Source: Opitutaceae bacterium | GTDB lineage: Bacteria > Verrucomicrobiota > Verrucomicrobiia > Opitutales > Opitutaceae | Assembly (NCBI GenBank): GCA_015075305.1 | Contig: JABTUS010000003.1 | Coordinates: 1 to 64,000 of the forward strand | Length of the DNA: 64,000 nucleotides | Reading direction: 5' to 3' | In this document: positions 16,218 through 26,449 of the stretch, in pieces | How the letters are laid out: the number at the start of each line of letters is the position of its first letter | How positions within the stretch are numbered: the first letter of the stretch is position 1 | Notes under the pieces: generated by a model | The model's database searches: none | The model's input: the letters and a program-made list of their open reading frames with translations, nothing else | Told to the model about the DNA's origin: nothing | Made by a program: the position numbers and the translations under genes

Positions 16218-16736
16218 ATGACCTCAACCCTTCGCTTGTTTGTCCTGGCGCTTGGCGCCGTTACAATGACCTCACTCAGCCCGGCAGCTCCTCTCAATGT
16301 TGGCGATTCAGCTCCCAAAGTGTCCGCCGTGACCGACAGCGGCAAGACCCTGAATCTTGGCGATGTCTACGGAAACCAGCGTTTCACCTTGGTCTATTTT
16401 TATCCACGCGCTGATACGCCTGGATGCACGGCGCAGGGATGTTCGTTGCGCGATGCCTATCAGGAGCTGACGGAAAAAGGTGTGGCGGTCATCGGAGTCA
16501 GCAATGACAACGTCGAGGCGCAGCGTGCGTTTCGCGAGAAATACAATCTGCCGTTCACGCTGCTGGCCGATACTGATTTCAAGGTCATTCGTGCGTTTGG
16601 CCAGCAGGGGATCAAGTCCGCGAAACGGCAGGCCTATTTGATCAGGGACGGGAAGATCGTGTATGCGGACCACGCCGGGTCCACGTCGAAGCAGGCGGCG
16701 GATATTCTCGCTTTCATCGCCTCCGGGCGGAGTTGA
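16218..16736 (+). CDS. Exported peroxiredoxin, BCP/AtypPrx type
   Basis: 172 residues. Reduces hydroperoxides with electrons from thioredoxin or a similar partner. A signal peptide (residues 1-24, ending SPAAP) suggests periplasmic location, which is less common than the cytosolic form. Catalytic region: YFYPRADTPGCTAQGC with peroxidatic Cys70 and a second Cys75, the pattern of atypical two-Cys Bcp enzymes. Later motifs VIGVSNDN and LPFTLLADTD are also typical. A start 16 codons in (MTSLSP) would remove most of the signal and is less likely. Confidence 0.92.
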   Translation: MTSTLRLFVLALGAVTMTSLSPAAPLNVGDSAPKVSAVTDSGKTLNLGDVYGNQRFTLVYFYPRADTPGCTAQGCSLRDAYQELTEKGVAVIGVSNDNVEAQRAFREKYNLPFTLLADTDFKVIRAFGQQGIKSAKRQAYLIRDGKIVYADHAGSTSKQAADILAFIASGRS

Positions 16737-16749
16737 ACCCGCGGGGGAC

Positions 16750-16788
16750 GGCGCGCTCCTGCGGCGCGCCACTCTGATTGATCAGAGT
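16750..16788. terminator. Tandem hairpins between convergent genes
   Basis: Two perfect inverted repeats lie back to back: GGCGCGC / GCGCGCC (16750-16770, 7-nt loop) and ACTCTGAT / ATCAGAGT (16771-16788, 2-nt loop). They separate the peroxiredoxin from the convergent kinase-fold gene; the second overlaps the latter's stop. No T-run follows on either strand, so a terminator role is likely from position but not proven. Confidence 0.45.
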
Positions 16789-17717
16789 TCGGAGTCGTCG
16801 AACTCACGCAGGAGGTCTGCGCGGGGATTCTGTTTCACGCGGTCGAACCAATCTGCAATCAGTGGATCGGATTGAATGACGCGGAGGGGAACAGGCGCGG
16901 CGAGCAGATCAATGGCGCGCAGGGTGCCATCCGACGCGTGAGCTAGATTTCTGCAATGCAGATCCGCAACCAGCCACGCTGTGCTGCCAAGGAAAAGCAG
17001 GCGGGGATGATCGCGGTGCGTTCGCAGGAAACGCGCGGGAATCGGGATGAGGACGGGGGGTTGCAGCGAGGAGGTTTCCGTGTCGTCCGGGAGCCGGACT
17101 CCGCGGGTCTGCTTCGCAACGATGATGCCCTCGGGTGTTGCCGCAATGATTTCGGTGGGCATGCCCGTGAGAGCCACGATGAGGAGGATTTTTTCAAGCA
17201 GGGACCGGTACGTTCCGAGACTTGCCTCGGCGAACCAGGCAGCCTCGTTGTCCCCCGGGTTGAAGACAAAGCTCCCGCCGATCCTGCCGCCTTCGCGTGG
17301 AAGATAGAACTTGTAGATTGAGCCGTCGGCGGACTCAAACGCGGTTGCCTCGACTCCGCTCCCGATGCGCCGCAGCAAAGGGCTTCCTTCGCCGAACGGG
17401 TCGTCAGAGTTCGCCGGAAACCCGAAGGTGTCGAGTGGGAGCAGGGGCAGGTAGCCGCGAAAATCAAACACGGCGGAGTCCAGATCACTCCAGGATCCGC
17501 CGGCGGCTGCGAGCAGGCTCAGTTCATCGGCTTGGAAGAGGACGAGATCGTCGTCCGGATCCGTTCCGAAGCCGACGCGCGCCGCTGCCGCGCTGAGGCG
17601 AGCGAGCGCTTCCAGTCGTCGCTCGTGATGGTCTTGAAGAGCGGCGTGTTCGCCGGGATCGAGGACGCGGGATCCACGGATCCGGGAAGGGTGGCCGGTG
17701 AAGGGATCTTTCTGCAT
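16782..17717 (-). CDS. Stand-alone kinase-fold protein, similar to polyvalent-protein Ser/Thr kinases
   Basis: 311 residues from the ATG at 17717; an earlier in-frame ATG exists at 17759. Residues ~119-140 read IGSGVEATAF then IYKFY, a glycine-rich loop and a candidate ATP-binding Lys136. Later, EGIIVAKQ resembles a hinge strand, DLHCRN (Asp252, Asn257) resembles a catalytic loop, and RAIDLL (Asp270) the metal-binding position. This order matches the kinase domain described in phage and mobile-element 'polyvalent' proteins, but here it is a separate chromosomal gene with its own ~110-residue N-terminal extension. The target is unknown. It lies 105 bp downstream of the CNNM gene. Confidence 0.65.
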   Translation of the reverse strand: MQKDPFTGHPSRIRGSRVLDPGEHAALQDHHERRLEALARLSAAAARVGFGTDPDDDLVLFQADELSLLAAAGGSWSDLDSAVFDFRGYLPLLPLDTFGFPANSDDPFGEGSPLLRRIGSGVEATAFESADGSIYKFYLPREGGRIGGSFVFNPGDNEAAWFAEASLGTYRSLLEKILLIVALTGMPTEIIAATPEGIIVAKQTRGVRLPDDTETSSLQPPVLIPIPARFLRTHRDHPRLLFLGSTAWLVADLHCRNLAHASDGTLRAIDLLAAPVPLRVIQSDPLIADWFDRVKQNPRADLLREFDDSEL

Positions 17718-17821
17718 GCGTCGCTCATTGCTTGAACAGGATTCGCCCGGTCGCGACACAAGGCAAATCGAAGTTGTGCGGAAGTGTCAGGAAGTGCGAA
17801 GTCCGAGGGCGATGCAAAGCC

Positions 17822-19210
17822 TCACTCGTCCGGCTGGGTTCCGGTGAACTCAGCCTTTTGGGGGGAGCGCAGAACAAGCAGCTTGTCGATGCGCTGGCGG
17901 TCCATGTCGACGACCTCAAGGCGCCATCCGTCAGAATCAAAGTAGTCGCCGGCGGACGGGACGCGTCCGAATCTCTTCATGTAGTAGCCGGCGACCGTCT
18001 GGAAACCAGCGCCTGCATCGCCGGCCAGGCTGCCCGCCCCGAGCAGCGACTTCAGCTCGGAATAGGGCAGCGTGCCGTCAACAAGCCAAGAACCGTCCTC
18101 GCGCCGCCTGATCTGGGGTTGGTTCCGATGCCCGGGTTCGGGGATGTCCCCGACGATGGCGGTCAGCACATCCAGCAGGGTTACCAGGCCTTCAACGATG
18201 CCGAATTCGTCCAGGACGATGGCGACGTGTTTGCCCGAAGTCTTGAATCGCTCGAGAAGGTGGATGGCCTTGAGCGTGTTTGGAATGGTGAGCGCCGGTT
18301 CAACGACGTTGCGGAGGCTGGTGGAAAGCCCGAATGCCGAGTTGGCCCAGATGGCCTTCACCGACACGACTCCAATGACGTGATCCCGGGTGCTCTGGCA
18401 GACGGGAAACTGGGAGTGGCCGCTGGTCACAATCTTTCGCCAGTTGAATTCATCGGAGTCGTCGAGGTTGAGAAAGACAATCTTGGGGCGCGGGGTCATC
18501 AACTCGGTCACGGGCAGTTCGTCGAGCTCCAGCACCCCCGTGACCATTTCCTGCTCGGCCTCGTTGAATGAACCCGCGTGAAGCCCCTGTTCGATGAGTG
18601 CGCGAACCTCGGCGTTGCTGACGCCGGCCGAGTCCTGCGGCGGACGGAAGCGCAGCAGGGACAGGACGCCATCCGTGGCCAATTCCAGGATGCGAAGAAA
18701 CGGACCCGCCAGCCAGGCCAGGGCGCGCATGAACCCCGCGAGCAGCGCCGCGACGCGCTCCGGATAGGCCAGGCCGATCCGCTTCGGAACGAGTTCGCCG
18801 AACACGAGCATGAAGGATGTGAGTCCGACGGTCACGACGAGGAAGGCGACGGCCTGCGAATGGCGGGCGAGCGCAGGCAGATCGCTCCAGACGTACAGCA
18901 GCCAGGCGTTCATTCGTCCGGCGAGGTGCACACCGCCGACCACTCCGGCGATCATGCCGCTCAGCGTCAGCCAGAACTGCACGAGGGAGAGAAAACGCCG
19001 GGGGTGCTCGAGGAGCACGAGCGCGCGCGCCGCGCGGCGGTCACCCTTGGCGGCCTTCTCCTGAAGACGCACCTTTCGCGACGACACGACGGCCGTTTCC
19101 GTCATGGAAAGGATTCCATTGGCGGCGACGAGCAGGATGATGACGATGAGTGCGAACGACAAGGCGGCGAGGGCTTGATCGGGCGATGAAGAGCCTACGG
19201 CGAAAGACAC
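17822..19210 (-). CDS. CNNM/CorC-family (HlyC-type) membrane transporter with CBS domains
   Basis: About 462 residues from a GTG at 19210; the frame is open further upstream but that region overlaps the nucleotidyltransferase gene and is Arg-rich. Four membrane segments form the CNNM domain (LLVAANGILSMTETAVVSSRKVRL, LVFGELVPKRIGLAYPERV). Two CBS domains follow (ELMTPRPKIVFLNLDD; SGKHVAIVLDEFGIVEGLVTLLDVL). A CorC/HlyC C-terminal domain ends the protein (LVDGTLPYSELKSLLG). Family members are linked to Mg2+/Co2+ efflux. The start codon lies inside a 10-bp hairpin (19208-19237), so translation initiation may be regulated or the start may be different. Confidence 0.88.
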   Translation of the reverse strand: MSFAVGSSSPDQALAALSFALIVIILLVAANGILSMTETAVVSSRKVRLQEKAAKGDRRAARALVLLEHPRRFLSLVQFWLTLSGMIAGVVGGVHLAGRMNAWLLYVWSDLPALARHSQAVAFLVVTVGLTSFMLVFGELVPKRIGLAYPERVAALLAGFMRALAWLAGPFLRILELATDGVLSLLRFRPPQDSAGVSNAEVRALIEQGLHAGSFNEAEQEMVTGVLELDELPVTELMTPRPKIVFLNLDDSDEFNWRKIVTSGHSQFPVCQSTRDHVIGVVSVKAIWANSAFGLSTSLRNVVEPALTIPNTLKAIHLLERFKTSGKHVAIVLDEFGIVEGLVTLLDVLTAIVGDIPEPGHRNQPQIRRREDGSWLVDGTLPYSELKSLLGAGSLAGDAGAGFQTVAGYYMKRFGRVPSAGDYFDSDGWRLEVVDMDRQRIDKLLVLRSPQKAEFTGTQPDE

Positions 19211-19237
19211 ACCGGCATCAACCCGATTGCCGGTGTG
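19208..19237. other. Perfect 10-bp hairpin at the start of the CNNM gene
   Basis: CACACCGGCA (19208-19217) and TGCCGGTGTG (19228-19237) are perfect inverted repeats with a 10-nt loop. The only in-frame alternative start I could find for the CNNM gene (GTG, 19210-19208) sits at one edge of the stem. No T-run is present. It may be a 3'-end structure of the upstream nucleotidyltransferase gene or a translational control element. Confidence 0.55.
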
Positions 19238-19302
19238 AACCTGCGGCGCGCCATTGCTGCGGTCCGCGGCGCGCCGGGCAGGGCGGCTGTTCGCATGAGG
19301 GT

Positions 19303-20184
19303 CTAGAAGAGATTCCGCGGGTAGGCGCCGGCGCCCACCAGTGCCGCCAGCGCGGCCTGGACGCGGGGCTTGTCCTCGCGATGGGTCACGCCGAACCATT
19401 CGGCCTTCGTGGGAAGCAGCCGCACGGTCGCCAAACCCCCGGCGATCATGCCGGAAACCGCGGTGGGAAGATAGAACTCGGCCTTCAATTCCCCCCCACT
19501 TGCCTGGAGGAAACTGCGGAATGCGCGATCGAGCGCGGGGAAAAGCGACGGAGTGAAGCCCCAGCAGTTCATCGACACCCGCTCGTCGCCGCGCAGCGGC
19601 CGGCCAGGGCCGACGTCGGCGCGCGCGATGCCGGTGCGTTCGGTGATCCGGGTGAGAAAGCCGTCGGGGCCCGCCTCGCACAGCCCCCGGGACACCGTGC
19701 CGGCCTCGGAAAGCGTGGCGTCCAGGCGGTATCCAACCATTGAATACGCATTGCCGCCGGCCGCGGGCTGCGCGGCGAGGAATGCGGCGAGGGCGCTGAA
19801 GGCGTCGGCTCCATAGAAGTCGTCGGCGTTGATCACGGCGAAGTTTTCGCGCAGCGCGTGCCGGGCGCACCAGACCGCATGCCCGGTGCCCCAGGGCTTC
19901 TCGCGGCCTGCGGGGGGAGTGAACCCGTCCGGAAGATCGATGAGCGACTGGAAAACCGTGTCGATGGCCATCCGGCCCGTGTAGCGCGCCACCACTTTCT
20001 CACGAAAGGCGGATTCGAAGTCGCGCCGGATGACAAAAACGATGCGTCGAAAGCCGGCGCGCCACGCATCGAAGACTGCGTAGTCAAGAAGCGTCTCCCC
20101 GGAGGGGCCGACCGCCTCAATTTGCTTGAGTCCGCCGTAGCGGGAGCCGAGTCCGGCGGCGAGAACGAGGAGGGAGGGGGCCAT
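19303..20184 (-). CDS. NDP-sugar-type nucleotidyltransferase
   Basis: 293 residues. The N-terminus LLVLAAGLGSRYGGLKQIEAVGPSGE is the nucleotide-binding signature of the NTP_transferase (Rossmann-like GT-A) fold. INADDFYGADAF supplies the metal-binding Asp pair. These enzymes transfer a nucleotidyl group to a sugar phosphate. The motif GGLKQ, rather than the GTRL/xPK of glucose-1-phosphate types, marks a less-characterised branch, so the sugar is unknown. It lies 91 bp downstream of the RNase G/E gene on the same strand. Confidence 0.85.
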   Translation of the reverse strand: MAPSLLVLAAGLGSRYGGLKQIEAVGPSGETLLDYAVFDAWRAGFRRIVFVIRRDFESAFREKVVARYTGRMAIDTVFQSLIDLPDGFTPPAGREKPWGTGHAVWCARHALRENFAVINADDFYGADAFSALAAFLAAQPAAGGNAYSMVGYRLDATLSEAGTVSRGLCEAGPDGFLTRITERTGIARADVGPGRPLRGDERVSMNCWGFTPSLFPALDRAFRSFLQASGGELKAEFYLPTAVSGMIAGGLATVRLLPTKAEWFGVTHREDKPRVQAALAALVGAGAYPRNLF

Positions 20185-20275
20185 TCCAGTTGAATATCAC
20201 ATGCCGGACCGGGGAGGCAACCCTGCACCCGCCCGGCAGTCCATTGAAGGTTCGGATTGTTTTCGGATCCTGCTG

Positions 20276-22024
<1,749 letters not shown>

Positions 22025-22123
22025 GGTGGATGTTGTCCTGTCTGAAGACGGGGCGCATCCGGGCTGGTGTTGTCGCGCAGGAAATTCCGGCAGAGCGGTC
22101 GATATCGCGGAAGGAAGGCACAC

Positions 22124-23326
22124 TCATGTGAAATCCTTTCGGAAGCGATAGACGCTCTGGACCAGTCCTTGCAGCAGGCAGCAACTGAGCACGAAAGAGC
22201 CACCGTAGCTTATGAAGGGAAGCGGTATGCCCGTAATGGGCACGAGTCCGATGGTCATGGCGATGTTCACAAACACGTGCACCGAAAACAGCACAGTCAC
22301 ACCGAGCGCGAGCAATGTGCCGAACCGATCCCTGGCGAGAGCGGCGATGCGGATGCCGTTGAACATCATTATTCCAAACAGACTGAGAACCGTGAGGCTT
22401 CCCAAAAATCCCTTCTCCTCGGCGATGACCGAGAAGATAAAGTCATTGTGTGCAACCGCAGGCGGCAGGTATCCCAATTGAGCCTGCGTGCCTTGTGTCC
22501 ATCCCTTGCCTGTCAGTCCTCCGCTTCCAACGGAGATCAGGGATTGGTTCAGATTCCAGGCATCCTTGGTCCCGCTGGGATCAATGACGTCCGGTCGCAC
22601 AAAGGTTAAAATTCGGTTGCGCTGGTAGTCCTTGAGCGGGATCCAGGTAACCTTTTCATACGCGCCTTTCTGCTTATGAAAGTCCAAGTCATTGGCTTTC
22701 ATATATTTTACGTAGCCGTAGCTATCCCAGGCGACCAAGCCCACCACCAGCAGAAATGCTCCCATCGCGGCCAGGAAGAACCGGGTCGAGAGTTTGGAGA
22801 CAAAGAGCATGGAGAACACCATCGGGGGAAGCACGATCACGGACTTCAGATCGGGCTGGAGCAAGATAAGGAACATGGGCAACCCCACCGCAAGGGCCAA
22901 TTTGCCCAACACTTCCAAGGATTGCCTGACTGTGCCGACCTCAGAACGGATCAGGAGGCCCGCAGTGAAGACGAGAACGGCAGCCTTGGCTGGCTCTGAA
23001 GGCTGAAAGGCGAATGGACCAAAATCCAGCCACCGCTGCGCTCCGTATCGCTCCTGGCCCACAAAAAGAACCGCAACCAGCGGCACCAGGCATGCGAGGT
23101 AGAACCAGTGGCCAATGCTTAACCATAGGCGGTAGTCGACCAGGGAAACCGCCAGGTAGATCATCGTGCCAGCCGCGAGCCAGACGAGCTGGGTTATCCA
23201 GTTGTTCTGCGGGGTTGAAAACTGCGCGCTGTAAATGAATGCGACCCCGATGGCGCAGAGTCCCGCCATGGTCATGGGTGTGATCAGGTCCCACCTTTCG
23301 CGAGTGGTGACCTTGAACAAGCCCAT
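22124..23326 (-). CDS. rodA: Rod-shape peptidoglycan polymerase RodA
   Basis: About 400 residues from the ATG at 23326 (MGLFKVTTRERWD). A farther ATG at 23416 would overlap the divergent rny start, so the internal one is preferred. SEDS-family glycosyltransferase with ten membrane helices. Signatures: WLDFGPFAFQPSEPAKAAVLVF, the conserved GLTGKGWTQGTQAQLGYLPPAVAHNDFIFSV region, and VPITGIPLPFISYGGSFV near the C-terminus. It works with a class B penicillin-binding protein in side-wall elongation. Its pairing with an RNase G gene downstream is a common arrangement. Confidence 0.95.
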   Translation of the reverse strand: MGLFKVTTRERWDLITPMTMAGLCAIGVAFIYSAQFSTPQNNWITQLVWLAAGTMIYLAVSLVDYRLWLSIGHWFYLACLVPLVAVLFVGQERYGAQRWLDFGPFAFQPSEPAKAAVLVFTAGLLIRSEVGTVRQSLEVLGKLALAVGLPMFLILLQPDLKSVIVLPPMVFSMLFVSKLSTRFFLAAMGAFLLVVGLVAWDSYGYVKYMKANDLDFHKQKGAYEKVTWIPLKDYQRNRILTFVRPDVIDPSGTKDAWNLNQSLISVGSGGLTGKGWTQGTQAQLGYLPPAVAHNDFIFSVIAEEKGFLGSLTVLSLFGIMMFNGIRIAALARDRFGTLLALGVTVLFSVHVFVNIAMTIGLVPITGIPLPFISYGGSFVLSCCLLQGLVQSVYRFRKDFT

Positions 23327-23398
23327 GAGGGCTGCGGGTGATGGAAGATTCACAAGCGTTCTGAAGAAAATGGAGATCCGGCTTTCCGCAATCTTCCG

Positions 23399-25069
23399 AT
23401 GAGTGAAGGTGCTCATTTTTGCCGAGCATCGCCTGAAGTCTGGAGAAAGCTTGTGCTTTCAGGGACTTGCGCCACGGTGTTGCTCCTCGTGATTTTGCGC
23501 GTCGCCGACTTCGCCGCAATCCTTCCTTCCGAGAGCGGACTGCCGTATGGCCTGCTCGGAGGAGCTATTGTGCTTGGTCTTGCTGTCGGAGTGCTGCTTG
23601 GCTGGCTCGCAACGCGACAGGCCCGTCGTCTGGCGTCCTGCCAGGCCTCACAAGTGGTGGAGGTTGCAAAACGCGAGGCTCAGGTCTCCGCGCAGGAGAC
23701 CAGGCAGAAAGCCGAGAGTGAAATCCAGATCCGCCGGGCTGAATGCAATCGCGAGTTGGATCGCCGGGAGATTGAAAGCGAAATCAAGTTGCGGGAAATT
23801 CGGGCCCACGAGGAATCCCTCATCCTCCTCGATCGCCAGTTGGAACAGAAGCAGGATCGCCTTGCCCGGGAGAACGCGGCGGTGAAACAGGCCCGCGATG
23901 CGATGAGGCAGCTTTCCAAGGCTTTGCGCAAGCGTCTTGAAGGAGTCGCTTCAATGGACGGGGAGGAGATTCGGAAGCAGCTTAGGGAGGAGGTTCTTCT
24001 GGAGTGTCAGGACGAGTTGCGTGCGCTTCGTCGCGAGGTGCTCGAGCGCTCTGAGCAGGACGTGGAGAACCAGGCCAAGCGCATCCTCATCTCATCGATG
24101 CAGAGGCTGGCCTCGCGTCCAAACAATGACATCACCGCCACCATTGTTCAGCTTCCGAGCGAGGACATGAAGGGTCGCATCATCGGGCGTGAGGGTCGCA
24201 ACATCAAGGTTTTCGAAGCGGCCACGGGTGTCACGCTGCTCATAGACGAGTCCCCGCAGATGGTGCTTATTTCTTCTTTTGATCCGGTGCGTCGCGAAGT
24301 TGCGCGGGTGGCCCTGGAGGCGCTCGTCAAGGATGGTCGCATTCACCCTGCAAGCATTGAGGAGTTCGTGAAACGCGCGCAGGAGGATGTCGGACTGCAG
24401 TCGCAACAGGCGGGTGAGGACGCGATTCAGCGGCTTGGCATCAACGGGCTCAACCCGGAGATCGTCAAGCTGCTTGGCAAGTTGAAGTACCGTTTCAGCT
24501 ACACCCAGAACGTCCTCGATCATTCGGTCGAGGTGGGCTTCCTCTGCTCGCTCATTGCGAGCGAGGTCGGCCTCGACCCAAACCTTGCCAAGCGCGCGGG
24601 CGTGCTTCACGACATCGGCAAGGCCGTCGACGCCGAATACGAGGGGAGCCACGCGCACATCGGCGCCGAATTCGTCAAGGGGCATGGAGAGACCCCCGTC
24701 GTGGTTAACGCGATCGCCGCCCACCACGAGGAGGTGCCCCCGCAATCCGTTTATGCCGGGCTCGTGATCCTTGCGGATACGGTGTCCTCGGTGCGCCCGG
24801 GAGCCCGTGCTGAGTCGATGACCAATTATCTGCAGCGGCTCGACCGCCTCGAGAAACTCGCGCTTTCGATCGACGGCGTTCAACAGGCGTTTGCCATTCA
24901 GGCGGGTCGTGAGATCCGCGTTGTCGTGTCACCGCAGCATGTAAACGACGAAAGGGCCTCCGAGCTCGCCAAGACCCTGCGCAACCGCATCGAGGAGGAG
25001 CTGCAGTACCCGAGCACGATCAAGATCACGGTGATTCGCGAGTCGCGTTTCATTGAGACCGCCACCTGA
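23399..25069 (+). CDS. rny: Ribonuclease Y
   Basis: 556 residues. Membrane-anchored endoribonuclease that starts mRNA decay. The first ~75 residues hold two hydrophobic stretches (VLLLVILRVADFAAI; LLGGAIVLGLAVGVLLGWLA), more than the single anchor of most RNase Y proteins, so the start could be later. A long coiled coil follows (~85-200). A KH domain includes GRIIGREGRNIKVFE (~258), then an HD domain with HDIGKAVD (~404) and AIAAHHEEVPP. The C-terminal part ends IRVVVSPQHVND and YPSTIKITVIRE, as is typical. It is divergent from rodA with a very short gap. Confidence 0.95.
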   Translation: MSEGAHFCRASPEVWRKLVLSGTCATVLLLVILRVADFAAILPSESGLPYGLLGGAIVLGLAVGVLLGWLATRQARRLASCQASQVVEVAKREAQVSAQETRQKAESEIQIRRAECNRELDRREIESEIKLREIRAHEESLILLDRQLEQKQDRLARENAAVKQARDAMRQLSKALRKRLEGVASMDGEEIRKQLREEVLLECQDELRALRREVLERSEQDVENQAKRILISSMQRLASRPNNDITATIVQLPSEDMKGRIIGREGRNIKVFEAATGVTLLIDESPQMVLISSFDPVRREVARVALEALVKDGRIHPASIEEFVKRAQEDVGLQSQQAGEDAIQRLGINGLNPEIVKLLGKLKYRFSYTQNVLDHSVEVGFLCSLIASEVGLDPNLAKRAGVLHDIGKAVDAEYEGSHAHIGAEFVKGHGETPVVVNAIAAHHEEVPPQSVYAGLVILADTVSSVRPGARAESMTNYLQRLDRLEKLALSIDGVQQAFAIQAGREIRVVVSPQHVNDERASELAKTLRNRIEEELQYPSTIKITVIRESRFIETAT

Positions 25070-25156
25070 GCGGCGGCCAACGGGCGCCGCAAGGATCCCC
25101 ACCCGGACGGTGCTTTCTTTCTTTTCGCCGGTGAGCCTCTGCGGTTTGATCTGAAA

Positions 25157-25543
25157 ATGGCTGACCCAAAGATTCTTCAATCGTTTCCGAATCCCGCCCC
25201 GAGGCGCGATTTCCTGATCAAGCACACCCATCAGGAGTTCACGTCGGTGTGTCCCATGACGGGTCATCCTGACTTTGCCGAAATCACCGTCAAGTACGTC
25301 GCAAACAGGCAATGCGTGGAGCTCAAGTCCCTGAAGTTGTATTTCCACTCCTATCGCAATGAGGGTATTTTTTTCGAGGCGGTGACCAACAGGATCTGTG
25401 ATGATCTCGGCGCGCTGCTCAGGCCGAGAAAGCTCGCCATCATTTCCCGGTGGAAGGCGCGGGGAGGCTTTGTCTCGGTGATCAAGGCCAAATGGAACCC
25501 GCGCGCACGCGTCTCCAAAAGCCGCCCGAGGAGGAAGCGCTGA
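25157..25543 (+). CDS. queF: NADPH-dependent 7-cyano-7-deazaguanine reductase
   Basis: 128 residues, the short (B. subtilis-like, unimodular) form. Reduces the nitrile of preQ0 to preQ1 in queuosine synthesis. Motifs: EFTSVCPMTGHPDFAEI with catalytic Cys32 and Asp39, then the QueF signature CVELKSLKLYFHSYRNEGIFFE. The C-terminus is a basic tail. The pathway partner queC is elsewhere in the window (51983-52678). No preQ1-riboswitch-like sequence was seen in the 87-bp leader. Confidence 0.96.
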   Translation: MADPKILQSFPNPAPRRDFLIKHTHQEFTSVCPMTGHPDFAEITVKYVANRQCVELKSLKLYFHSYRNEGIFFEAVTNRICDDLGALLRPRKLAIISRWKARGGFVSVIKAKWNPRARVSKSRPRRKR

Positions 25544-25581
25544 GTGCGGGGCAGGCTCCTGGTTCCCGGCGACGGGAAGGG

Positions 25582-26370
25582 TCATGGTTGAACTTCGGAA
25601 ACCTGCTGCGGATTGAGTGCCGCGATCAATTTCGGATGAAGGGTCGGATTTGTCGCAACGATTGAGGTTGCGGGGTAGGGGCTGTTTCCCTGCCAGTCGC
25701 TGATGACGCCGCCCGCGCCGCGAAGGATTGGGACGACGGCGGCGATGTCCCAGGAATTCATGATGGGATCGACGACAATGTCCGCCCAGCCGCTCGCAAC
25801 AAGCAGGTATCCATAACAATCGCCCCAGGTGCGGAAGATGCGCGCTTTCCGTGCAACCGAATCAAACGCCGGACCGTTCTGGTATTTTGCCGGATTCAAT
25901 GGATCGCTGGTGAGCAGGGTGGCATCCTCAAATGCCGCGCAGGGGCGGACTTTCACCGGCCTGCCGTTCAGCGTCGAGGTTGTGTTGTCGCCGATGAGAA
26001 GCTGGCGCAGTACCGGCTGATGGATGATGCCGAGCACAGGCCGGCCCTCATGCAGCAGGGCGATGAGCGTGCCGAAAAGCGGGCAGGCGGTCATGAAGGA
26101 TTTGGTGCCATCGATCGGATCCAGCACCCATACCCACTCCGCATCGGGGCGGTCGTCACCGAACTCCTCGCCGATGATGCCGTGACCGGGAAATCTGTGC
26201 GCGATGCGCGCCCGCATGAGCTCCTCTGCGCCGCGATCAGCCGCAGTCACCGGCGAACTGTCACGCTTCGTTTCCACCACGAGCGCGGGATTGGCGAAAT
26301 ACGGGCGAATGAAATCGCCGCTGGCTTCCGCGAGTTCGATGGCGAATTGCTTGAGTGTATCCGGCAGCAT
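25582..26370 (-). CDS. hisN: Inositol-monophosphatase-family phosphatase, probably histidinol-phosphatase
   Basis: 262 residues. Mg2+-dependent phosphomonoesterase. Metal-binding motifs are intact: GEEFGDD, WVLDPIDGTKSF and, near the C-terminus, NSWDIAAVVPILRGAGG. The spacing and FGTLIALLHEGRPVLGIIHQP resemble the HisN-type branch used for histidinol phosphate in organisms without HisB phosphatase. No other his gene is nearby, so the substrate call rests on family resemblance. It is convergent with queF. Confidence 0.82.
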   Translation of the reverse strand: MLPDTLKQFAIELAEASGDFIRPYFANPALVVETKRDSSPVTAADRGAEELMRARIAHRFPGHGIIGEEFGDDRPDAEWVWVLDPIDGTKSFMTACPLFGTLIALLHEGRPVLGIIHQPVLRQLLIGDNTTSTLNGRPVKVRPCAAFEDATLLTSDPLNPAKYQNGPAFDSVARKARIFRTWGDCYGYLLVASGWADIVVDPIMNSWDIAAVVPILRGAGGVISDWQGNSPYPATSIVATNPTLHPKLIAALNPQQVSEVQP

Positions 26371-26449
26371 GGGCCCAAGAATTCATCGCTTTCGCGTGGA
26401 ATCGAACTCGTTTTTGGGTAATCTCCGGCCATGTCCACCCGCGTTCCGC

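Noticed and set aside
19211-19870. Upstream extension of the CNNM frame
   Set aside because: Overlaps the nucleotidyltransferase gene in another frame and is Arg-rich without motifs.
25070-25156. Possible preQ1 riboswitch before queF
   Set aside because: No preQ1-like pseudoknot core or A-rich tail; only a weak GC hairpin near 25071.
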